Assembly (NCBI GenBank): GCA_029204225.1
Contig: CM055111.1
Span: forward strand, 6,884,961 to 6,948,960
Reading direction: 5' to 3'
DNA: 64,000 nt
DNA from: Diphasiastrum complanatum
Lineage: Eukaryota > Streptophyta > Lycopodiopsida > Lycopodiales > Lycopodiaceae
This document shows positions 11,508 to 23,100 of the stretch, in pieces (the first letter of the stretch is position 1; each line of letters starts with the position of its first letter). The translations under genes and the position numbers were made by a program. The notes under the pieces are model-generated. The model ran no database searches and was not told the DNA's origin. It saw only the letters and a program-made list of their open reading frames with translations.

Positions 11508-14500
11508 TATCATAGGTCCCGCGGTACTGGGTACCGCGGATCCCGGTACCGCGGGACCATACTGGTACCGCGGTACCATGATGGTACCGCGGTACCACAA
11601 TATAATAATATATTTATTATTTAATATTTTTTTTAATTTTTTTTTACCTAAACCTACCCGCCCCCCTCGCATTTCCTCTGAAATTTTTTTGAGCCCTCTC
11701 CGCCCTGCCATCGCTGCTGGTTTTTCTTGCCTGCCTTTGATTCCTTGCGTCGCCCATCGCCCACGCAACGCCCTGCCTTGCATCTGATTTCCTTTGCCTT
11801 GCATTCGCCCATTTTCAGCGTCTCTCCAACAGTGAACCCTGCTGTTTTTTTTCCAGCAATCCATCCCTCATTTCATCTGCAATGGTGCAATCCGACCTTT
11901 CCGGTCTGTGGGACGAGGTAGACATTGTCAGGCGGGTTGCCGACAAGGCCAACAAGACCGGTCAGAAGATCGTGCGCTGCCGATACTGTCTCGTCGAGTT
12001 TGCTGCATCCCTCACTCGCCTTAAAGGCCATCTGCTCGGTGCACGCGCCAAAAATGGTGCCACCTTGAATGCTGCCCCTTGTGGCAGCATGACCGTCCCC
12101 GACAGGCAGCGACTACTGGACACCTACGGGCCGCGGCTCGTGGCAGGGGAGAACACCATTTCTGAGGGCGTTCTCCGATTTTGCACCGCTCCTTATGTGA
12201 CTAACCCAGAGTTGCTGCCTGCTTGGCTGGCACGCACGAGGAGAGGGAGTGCATCCTCGCCAGGTCCCTTTGCCCCTCAGACAGCTCTGCCTCATGCACC
12301 CCCATCTGCTCAGATTCCGGTGGATCCCGTCCCATCGCGTCCGACAGTTGCCACTGCGGTTCCACCACCACCCACTGTTGCTCGCACTCCACCAGTCTAC
12401 GACTTTCTCATGGACTCTCCGCCACCCGAGCAGGCCCAGGATGGTACTGGGCGGGCCTTCGAGGATGTGGAAGAGATCCCTTCTTCCTTCCCTTCCCATC
12501 CGGATGACCTCCTCAGCCAGCAGTTTTCGTACCCCATGCCAGATGTTGCCCCTCCACCAGTGCACCCCACCTATGCTGCTGCACCCATCCCTGCCAGTGC
12601 ATCCCACTCTCCCCATTCCACGTCTACAGCCGATGCATCCACCAGCGCCCAGCCTGTCGCGTCATCGTCCATTCCCGTCACGGTTGGTGCACCGTGCTGG
12701 AGGTCCACCACCCGTCGTCCACCAGGGAGAGCCCTCGTGCAGCAGACCATTCGCGGCGCGCATCAGCCGCACATGGACAGAGAGGCCACACAGGCCGTGG
12801 CCAGTCTGGTTTACGAGCTGAACCTGCCCTTTGCCATCACCGACTCTGAGCCCTTCAGAAGGGCCTTCCGCCTTGCACAATCTGACAGCCCTAGCTGGAG
12901 AGTCCCTAGTTCAGAGGTTGTCCGCACACACATGCTGAGGGATAGGGTCGAGTCCTTGTCTAGAGAGATGGAGCCTCTGCGTCGGCACTGGGCCACTTAC
13001 GGTTGCAGCATCATGTCCGATGGCTGGACTGATGTCAGGAGGAGGCCGATCCTCAACATACTGGTCTCCAGCTGCATGGGCACACAGTTTTTGAGGGCAG
13101 TGGATTGCAGCAGGGGGGGGAGAGTCATATCTGCAGAGTTCATGTTTGATGTCATCAGGTCTTCCATCCTAGCCATAGGCCCACAGCATGTCGTCACGGT
13201 GGTGACGGACAATGCCACGAACTGCATTCAGATGGGTGTACTGCTAGAGGCCGAGTTCCCTCATATTGTTCATACCCCCTGTGCAGCCCACGGCATAGAC
13301 CTTTTGATGGGGGACATTGGAGCACTTCCCTGGGTTAGAGCCATCGTCCGGGAGGCCCTCTTCCTGGTGACTTTTGTCACCAGAAAGAGGCGTGTTCTTG
13401 CCATGTTCCGGGTGTTTAGCCATCTGGACCTCCGTAAGCCAGCCCCCACGCGCTTTGCATTCGACTTGGTGGTCATCGACCGTTTGATCAGGTGCAGGGC
13501 CCAGCTTCTACAGATGGTTGCCAGTGATCTTTGGGGTGCCAGTACATTTCCGCACACTGAGGATGGGGAGCACTTTTCTTCCACGGTGAGGGGAGACCAG
13601 TTCTGGAGGGATGCATAGACATTGTCAGGACTGCTTCGACCACTCTACATTGTGCTCCGCATGGCTGACAGCGAGGGGTCGACACTTGGACTGGTGTATG
13701 AGCTCATGGACCGGATTGGACAATTCCTGCAGCTGCCCATCTTGCAGCCAGAGAGGTAAGCGGTACAGTGTTGCAATTGACCTTTATCTTTTCAGTACTT
13801 GCTAGTTTGTTTTTCTGTCAATGTTAAGCTTTTTCGTAATGCCCTAAACCACATGCCCCTCACCTGCAGGATGACAGAGCTGAAGTTCATATGGGAGACG
13901 CGATGGAACTACTTCCACAGGAGTATCCACAGCGTTGCACACATGCTGCATCCCCTCTTCCTCTCTCCGACACAGATCGCAAACAGGGAGCTCAAGGCCG
14001 ATTGGCTTCAGTACATTCACAGGGTGGGTCCACACATAGGTTTGGATCCTATCAGGCTCATGGAGGAGCTCGCTGCATTTCGTTTCGGCATGGGCACATT
14101 CGGCCACCCGGCTGCCCAGGATCCAGAGAGGAGGCAGCTACCCATTACCTGGTGGACCATGTTCGGTAGCACATACCCATCTATACAGCGTCTTGCACTG
14201 CGTGTCCTTTCTCAGGTATGCATCTCATTTTATCCTCCATTTTTTGTGTTTCGTTGAAGTTTCACCTTTGCCACAATGTGCTGAAGTATTTCAATGCACG
14301 CACCACAGGACTGTGCTGCCTCTGTGTGTGAGCGTAATTGGAGCACATGGGCACTGATTCACACGAGGAGAAGAAACCGGTTGTCAGTGAGTCAGTTGGA
14401 GCGGTTGGTGTTCTGTAGCACCAACGCACGTCTCGCCAGGAGGCTTCCGACCATTACGAGCGCATTGCAGGTGATAAGCTAATCTTTCATAGCATGTTGG

Positions 14501-17146
14501 TTGACTCCTGGTATGTTGGTTTCATTTCTTGAAAAAGTTGTCTCTCTGACATGCAAATTTTAAACCTTGCAGACGAAGATATCTGATTTGGAGCGCCAGG
14601 TTGACTTGCCTACGGACAGCACCCATCCCATGCCTGCAGATGACCTGGGCACACAGTTGATGGCAGAGAGAGAGAGGGAGCTTGCCGAGATGAGAGAGAG
14701 AGAGAGCTTGGGCTTGAGCACAGAGAGCCCCCATTGTCAGGGCGCCCCCATCATCTCTTGCCAGCATGCCACACACAGAGTCCCAGCCAGAGCAGCCGCA
14801 TGAGGTGCCTACAGTTCCTCCAGCTCCTCAGAGGGTGTATGTGCGTCGCACAGCTCCTCCAGTGCCACCGATGCCATTTAGGCCTGCATCCCCTCCATCG
14901 CCGTCCACTTCTGCAGCACCAGGTCTCCATGGCAGGCCACCATCTGTGCCCAGGTTTTCTCTTGCAGCGCCCACATCCACAGTGGCTCCTCCAGTGGCAG
15001 CACCCACGTCACATCCTCCTCCTTTGGCAGCACCCAGGATGTACCAGTACCGGCCACCACAGCGCCCCTTTCAGTACATATCGCCACTTTACTCGCCTCC
15101 TGCACAGCCAGTTCCTCCACCTGCAGCAGCCCCACGGGCACACACTCCACGAGCTCATCCTCCTCGCTCAGTTGCACAGGGAGTTCCCTCTTTTGCTTCC
15201 CTATCCCAGCCGGCCTCAGCTTGGGCCCAGCCTAGCCAGCCAGGTGATTTGCATGGGGGTGACGAGGCATTGACAGCTCCTCTTGTCCGCAAGAGACCAG
15301 GCAGGCCCAAGGGTGCACCGAACAAGAAAGGCAAGGCACAGAAACTGCCAGGGAGGAGAGGACGACCACGCAGGGCTCCAGGTACAGGTAGAGGTGCAGT
15401 ATCACAGCCAGTTGGAGCAGGTGTTGTTGGTTTGGCCTGCTTGGGGGCTGATGCGGAGGCTGATTAGGAGGATGAGGATGACGAGTCTTCCCCCTCGGAT
15501 ACACAGCCCATGCCAGTTCCAGACAGGCAGAGATATCGGCTGCGAGAGTCAGCTCGGGGCCCTGAGTTGTCTCCAGAGCATTCGTCTGAGTCAGAGCCAG
15601 AGCATTGATTGTGGCTCTATTGTTTTAGTTTCAGTAGTTTGTCTCTAGCAGTCGGTCTACCATTGTACTCAGATGATTTTTCACATTATATACAGTGTTT
15701 GGCCTACATTATTTGCTGCACATTGTGCGTATGTCGCTCTGTACATGTGATGCTTTATTTTATGTTGAAGAATTCTATGTGCGTGTGTGAATCCTATTTT
15801 CATTTAATTTCGTTTGAAGTGAATGCTAGCTTCACATATATGCACCTACATCATGAGCACAGCAATCACCCCTACACCCCAAACGACATTGAATAAACAC
15901 ATGTAATACATCTGCATTTAAAAAAATTACAAACATTGCATCTTACATGACCAGGCTCGCGTTGCACAAAAAACAACTATGTATATATTCAACCGTTGTA
16001 TCAGGATAACATCACATATACTGTCATTTTTTTAAGCAGCCATCTAGTTATTTGCTGCACCATAAACTGCCGAAAACTACATAGCAACAGTCCGCCACAT
16101 ACGGGTGGACCTCATCTATTCTAAACATCCCTCACTGATCCTCCACCGACTCCTCGCCCTCGTCTGGTGCATTGTTTTGTCGCTCTTGCTCTGCCTCCCG
16201 GTTAGCCCGAGCTGCCTCCTGGTTAGCCCGACGTCTGGCCGCCCTTTCCCTGACCATGATGAGCTGCCGTCGTGTGAAATTCATTCCGATCTGCTCATCC
16301 AGATCCAGCTCGACAGCGGGGACAGGATCCACAGCGGGGGCGGGTGGCTCCGGTTCCGGATTTCTCTGTCGAGTCTGTCGCAGCATCTCTCGGATATCTG
16401 CCTCTTGCTTCCGATGCCTCTCGTTGTGCCTTCGGATATCTTCCTCAAGCTTTCTCCTGGCTTCGCCCTCGGGCTTCGGTGGTATTCGCTCAGCCATCTC
16501 GATCGACCTTCTCCTCACAGCACCCTGATCCTTGAACACCCTCTCACAGCACCCTGGCTCTCAAACAGCCTCTCACAGCCTGTCACCGGCTCTCGCTTGC
16601 TCTCTCACTGTCTATCACTAGCCCTCTCACAGCCTCTGAAAATGCCGACCACAATGGCATTGTGAGTGCCTATTTATCCCCATAGCCTGATCGGCCATGT
16701 GGATCCCCATCATCCCTCCATGTGCCTCCGTACCTGCCCCCATGTGATGCTCCCCCCTGTGTTGGTCTCCCATTGGGCCCATGGTCTGCTCACCCACAAT
16801 GCCCATGTGCCTCTGTACTTGCCCCCATGTGATGCTACCCCCCTGTGTTGGTCTCCCATTGGCCCCTCGGTCTGCTCACTCGCAGTGCCCATGTGCCATT
16901 GCAACAGTCCCCTGCATCATGTACTGTACCCTCTTTTTTTACACCCAGAACCCCCTCTTTTTACTTTTTTTTGTCCTTTTTTGGTAGTTAATATGCAAAA
17001 AAAAATTACTAAAAATATATTAAAAAATAAAAAAAAATATTAAAAATGGTACCGCCCTGGTACCGCGGATCCCAGGGTGGTACCGTACCGGCGGTACCAC
17101 TGATATGGTACCGGCGGTACCATACCAGCGGTACCAGAGGGTACTA

Positions 17147-17185
<39 letters not shown>

Positions 17186-20100
17186 AGGTAGCACAAGTGT
17201 CTTTCCTACCTTTAAACTAAAGGTTTATTTTAACTACGAGAAAATATTCATGAAGCTCTAAAGGCTAGCACGTCGTCATGCTAGCCTTCAAAGCTTCATA
17301 AACCATTTTTCATAGTCCAAATAAACCTATATTTAAAGAGTAACAAAGTGTTTTTTGATGGACCTATTTAAAATTTAATGAGTAGTGAGATTTTCAAATA
17401 TGTAGCAAACCACAATCCTTATTGATAGAAACACATGCGGTGTAACGAAAAGTGTAGCACACCATGTGCTACTTTACTGTTGAATTATGGTCACAGATAA
17501 ACTATTAGAAATGCATAATGACAGCAATGCAGTTATAGCATAAACAGTAAAGACTAGAAAATTTCCCTTCAAGATGGGAGATTATTAATTGTTTACCTTT
17601 GGTTACTTGCACAAATCAAATTTTACAACAAAAGAAGGTATGCACTGTGCAGCAAGTTATATGGTCTCAAAAATCATGTCAGGAATCTATGTAAGCAATT
17701 ATTAGAATTTGGTTTCGGCATCAGATTCAGTGGAACAAGATTCAGAGTCAGTGGATTCCTCACCATGGCTGAGGGTGCAGGCAGGGCCCCACACTCATCC
17801 AACAGTGTAGCAAGTCCCCATGAAAGTAGAGAGAAAATTATGCTACCATTTTATCTTGCTACACCAGATGAGGGTAACGCCCTGTCTGCACCTTCAGTCA
17901 TGGTGAAGAATAAGTTCAATTAAAATTTCACTTGTACAACAAATCACAACAAAACATTCCACACATTTAACTACATTTCAATGTTCAATTCCAAGATCTA
18001 TTTTCTCCTCATTGTTTTCTACTCCCGTTATATCTTCATTGTTTTCAATATTGTTTTATTTAAATTTTCTCCTCATTGTTTTCTACTCCTACGAAGAATT
18101 GTTTTCTGCTCCCGTTATTGTGCTTTAAGTTCACATCTGCTTCTAGAGGCGTAGCAACATAACAATGATCTTGCATACAAATTTTCTTTTTTATCTCCTT
18201 ATTACATCCTACCTATGATAACTTCAGAATCGCTTTGTTTCTTTCTCTAATAAACTCAATCCCCAAGCAATATTACAACTCTTCTAAGCTTTTCATAGCA
18301 AGCTCACTTTGCAATTGGCCTTTGCATCCATTTATCAGCCTTGCACTACTGCTTGCCATCAATAAAGCATCATTAACTCACGTTCAATACATGTTGGTAT
18401 TTGACTGACATCTCCCCAAGCCTTTTTCAATGAAGAATGCATCTGTCCTTTCATAAAACACTCTTGATGCATGCTTGAGGCCATACAAACCCTGTTTGGC
18501 TTACACACCAAATTAGGTGCCTCTTCAAATCCCTTTGGATGCTTCATATAGACCTTCGTATTTTATCTGATACACCCTTTGAAATCCTGTTACCTTTTCG
18601 TTGCTTGCAATGTGACCAACTCCCAAGCCCTATTCACTTCCATTACTTGTATTTCTTCTTCCATCAATGGTACCATGCAAACACCATTGGGCACAAATAT
18701 AGTTTGGGCATATATATTTGTTAAATTTATTGCACTGAAAAAAAATCAACTTAGAATTATTAAAACTTTCAAGAACAACTTAAAATAATAATCTTTGCCC
18801 CTTTAGTCCCTCTAGGTAGGCTAATATCTTCCAAAATTGAGCTAGAAAAATCTTTTGAAGGACACTCTCCAACCGTATCATATTGTATTGTGGTAGATTT
18901 CACTTGTAGATAGACAAAATATTGATCTATATATGGATAGGAATCCTAACCCAATCAAAACAATCACAAATTCCTTTCTTCCATTTGAAGACATTCACTA
19001 CAATGTTAGATATTTTTGTTGGATGGGAGTAAAAACCTATTTGCATATTGGAGGGCCAGGTGCAAAGGAAAAAAAAAAAGTGACATAAAATGTACCCTTG
19101 TGCATGTGAGATGGAAAATTGGTATAGTATGGTTTATGTCATGTCTTTATAGTGTATTAAGCTTCTTAAGAACAGAGCCTAGAAGATGTCATATATGGGC
19201 TACTAGATTAAAAATTTACCTATAATCTAAAGTGAAAAATGCTATGCCTTGGTATGTGAATATTTTTAACCTTATCTCACATGTGGTTCTTTAAGTCTTT
19301 TTTGTTTTTCCTCACATCCTGATTCTCTTTCTAAGTCGCATGCCCACAAAATCTATCAAATCAGAAATGCCTTCTAATATTATCTACGAAAATATATCAC
19401 CACAAAAGATTCTCTATTCATGTTACATTTTCCAAAAATGTCTTACAAATATAGGTACAAATCCACTATATTGTGTTCATAGGACAATCAATCTATGACC
19501 AAACATTGTTTGTGCTGAGATTAAACTATAAAAAAGAAATACCTCTGTCGAAGGAACATCCGTTAAGATGGAAAGGTCTTCGATAGTGAGAGGACTTAAG
19601 CCATTTGCACATGTTAACTCATATATTCCAGTCAACAAAGGCCTCCACTTTCGTAGAAGACGTATGAGAAGTGGAACAATTGTGTTGAGATAATGTTCAC
19701 GTAATAATTTGCCCTCTGAGCTTACAGAATGCCATAGCTGAAACAAAATCAAGAAGCATAAGCTCATATTTCTAAACCAACACATTTCTTCAATAAACAT
19801 GAACTAAGGACAAAATGGGACACGCAAAAATAAACAATGACTTTCGCAAGAACATCATGACTTCAAAAGAAAATCATTACTACAAATCCTCTAAGTGTAT
19901 CTAAAATGATGCTCAGCAAATTAACTATTGAACTGCTCACTACAAAGGCAAAAATGATAAAGATGGAATTTCTATAGATCAAAAGGAAGGCATGCATCAT
20001 TGCTTTTTGGTATTGGTACATGAATGATGCTTTTTAATAATTCCATCATAAGACTACTATACACCATGCACCTAATCAAGTTTCAAACTCTAGAGTTAGT

Positions 20101-23100
20101 ACTTGTATCATATATCACAAGTTTTCAATGTTGAGAATATCATGCCTTGGTATGATACAATTTCAATCGGAAGTATCATGGAATAGTACTAAAGGTGTAC
20201 AGTTTTAGTTTGAGATACAAACACTAATGAATAGGAATCGGTCCAAAAATACAAGTGGACTCGATCCAATCAACAAAACAAAATTATGTCGAGGCAATCC
20301 AACAAATTGTTGTCTTGATTTTCATTGATTAGGGGTATCTCTATATAAACAGTGGTATCGCCCCCTGATGTCATAATATACTAGACAACGAAAGATGAAA
20401 TGGAATTCATCCTCCACCTCATGAAGGGAACAAAGCTGACATATCCGCTGCAATCTGGGAGTGTTCGTGTATCTACCCATCTCGATAGCCAGCTGATAAG
20501 AAGAGACTCGAAGCTGTCCCATACGGTACCTCAGACCAAAAGATAATGGCTGTGTAAGATATGCTGGAAGGATAGGAGTGCCCGTATTATCCAACCTTAT
20601 CAGGGTCCGGCTGTGACCATATAGTACGTATGTAGCTCCGATAAATATGTTGTCTGATATACGCATGGGTCCCGCTCGGAAGATCAAGTACAGATAAGCC
20701 CCAAGTCTGAAGAAGGGATGAGACACTGCCAAACCAAGAATGCTTGGGCCCCTGTCCAACAATGGTGTGTGATGAAGTGAGAGCAACAACAATATATCTG
20801 GAAGTGTCTAACTCTGATATCCTGTGAAGAAAGGTAATGATCTGAAACATAGCACCGATAACGAGGGGAGGGGAAGCAAACTCCGCTAATATGATATCAT
20901 GTGGCACCGAGGGTGTTACGAGCTCGTAACCAGTGCCAAACCCTAGGGAACACAGATAGGTCAGATACCACAGTCAGGGTCGTGTCCAGCGTACACGACC
21001 AACAGGGCAAGACAGTGTGAGTAGTGTGCCCCAGCACGGTCCATAGCCATGGCGGGCCTAACACAGCCCAGGGACCCTGTCAACAGGATAGGGGCCCCAG
21101 TTGGGTCCCGACGTGCAGTCGGCCACGTCAGTGCCACGTGGCTGACACTTGGCAGTTGCATGCTACCAGTCCTCACACTGGGCTAGGAGGGGCTTACTCT
21201 ATATCAGGGAGTAGGCAAGGTTGGGTGGATCAGTTAGTGTTTGCCCTACTGTGGTGTTAGGATCGATTACACTGGTATCAGAGCCATCTCCATCCTAGGG
21301 AGTTCAGGAGCAGCAGTAGAGAAAGCTATCAGAAGATAGGAAATGTTTCTCAGTTTCTCAGAAAGTAGAGGAGCAGGGCCAGCGCTGTAGGAACAGTCTC
21401 CTACTGAGGAAATCTTGGTGGATTTACTTGCTTTTCTGACAGAATCCGAACCAGAATTCAGGGGTAGTTCCATCGCTGCAAAATCAGATAGTAACTTCTG
21501 ATTTGGAGTGTAAAGCACTGTAATCTGAGCAGAAATTCAAGAGGAAAGCAAGTACAGATCCAGCGCTGATAATATCTTCTGAAATCCTGAGTTTTGGAAT
21601 CCGTTTGAGGCCCTTTAGTCTGATTTTCAGTAGCCACAGATCTGAAAGACAGATAGCGAGGGTAGTAAGTCAACAAAATTAGGATTGTAGATGATTTTTA
21701 GGCCATAAATCTGGACTTGGTGGGCCCATAGAACTGTTGGCCAGTCAGCGAGGGCCTACAATAAATCAAATTCAGTTTTTTGCCTACAATTTAAGCTTGG
21801 AATTTGAATTTTCAAAGCAGGCAGTTCAGCGAGCAAAGGCCTTCACAAATTCGGATTTGGTACATCTGTTTTTTGAGTCCAATCTGGGAAAATTTGATCT
21901 ACCCAAGTGTTAACCTGACACCGAGGGTAGGATCAAGGGAAATCAGAGATTTGCTTGCATCTTGGCATCCTGGTTCCTGATTTTTCCGGACAGCAGGTCT
22001 GAAAGCAGTTGAAGAAGAGCTGAAAGGGCAGTTCTCAGAAAGAGCTAAGTTTTCTTTCTTTCCCTTGTACAGTTGTAAATTAGTCTTTCTGACTCTTTTT
22101 CATCAGAAGCTAAGGTACCTCTCTTTCAGTTCCGAAGATGACCACTCCTTAGGGACCTGATCAACCCCCGGAGAGAGGCTTCAACGAACTTGAAACAGAA
22201 GCCTTGGCCTATAGTAAAGGGAAAGAACCCATGGAATTGGAAGAACAGGAACAGTTCGCCAAAGAACTCGACGAACTAGTTACCGAGCAGTTTCTCCAGT
22301 TGGTAACATAAGTGGATAAACTGAATTTGGCATTAGCCTATTTCAAGTCCAGTGTGGACGACTCGTTCGCTAAACTCAAAAGCTTGATTTTGAGTTCCGC
22401 GAAAGGAAGCCTTCCCTCCACTTCTCAGTTATCCCCTTCTCCACTTCCATCAGTTTCGGGTGAGACTTTACGGTCTCACCCCAGTGTTTTTAAAGATTTA
22501 AAGCCTCCTACTTTTAATGGCGAAGAGAAGGATAGAAATGCAGACATTCTACAAACCTTCCTCAACAAATGGAAGAACATTCATGCTCTTAAACAGACCC
22601 CCGACCATTTGCAAGCTATTGAGGCCAGTCTTTCCTTAGGGCCTATGGCCTATAAGTGGTGGTTAAATCTCCAGGAGACTGGGCAGACTCCCCGGTCATG
22701 GAAAGCCTTTGAAGAAGCTTTCCTAAGAGAATTTCTACCAGAAAATGAACTTGATAGAGCCTGGTCTCTATGTAGTAAAGAGTCATTGTCGTCCACACTA
22801 CCATCCGATCTAGGGTCCGTCCGCAATCTCCTATGGGAGAAATACAATGTGATATGGAGTAGTGCATCAAGGTGAACAGATGGCTGGTGTAGGTCCTGTC
22901 GCAGTAAAAGCATCTCTTTGATCATAAGTGTGACACATCTCGGGTTATCATATGCTATAAGGGACCGCAATGTGACAAGAGTCTCTTTGAAAAGGCAATG
23001 GTATCTCCCTTTGATCTCGTAGTAGATTGGACATCCGAACAAAAAGTGCTCCTCTAACTCCACCTCAAACAGTGAACATAACTGGCAGATCCGCTCCTCA

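Larger units (their letters stand above)
11511..17148 (+). mobile_element. hAT-superfamily DNA transposon, complete, about 5.6 kb
   Basis: Termini are CATAGGTCCCGCGG on the left and, read inward from the right, CATAGTACCCTC; the shared CATAG and following CCC make imperfect inverted termini. Both ends hold dense GGTACC palindromes (six within 11,530-11,600, seven within 17,046-17,140). The body holds an interrupted transposase (11,882-15,608), a second ORF on the opposite strand (16,132-16,539) and a tandem repeat (16,720-16,885). It lies in intron 12 of the BCHC-like gene, in the opposite orientation to that gene, and is more GC-rich than its flanks. Confidence 0.85.
11426..17275. repeat. 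Older inverted repeat split by the hAT insertion
   Basis: The left flank (11,426-11,480: AGCAC, then TTGCTAGCCTTTATAGC and CTAGTTAAAA) is nearly the reverse complement of 17,228-17,275 (TTTTAACTAC, then AAGCTCTAAAGGCTAGC). Between them lie the (AT)n tracts and the hAT element. A third arm-like copy follows directly at about 17,276-17,320, making 17,231-17,320 a small palindrome. This looks like a foldback/MITE element with an (AT)n centre into which the hAT element jumped. Confidence 0.6.

Noticed and set aside
12113-12616. Long minus-strand frame in the transposase region
   Set aside because: It is the shadow of the proline-rich linker of the transposase on the other strand.
14734-15273. 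Leucine/histidine-rich frame overlapping the last transposase exon
   Set aside because: It overlaps the proline-rich, AT-hook frame, which fits better and continues the transposase.
16105-16665. Plus-strand leucine/serine-rich frame of 186 codons
   Set aside because: It overlaps the charged minus-strand frame; its composition is what the complement of an R/E-rich protein gives.
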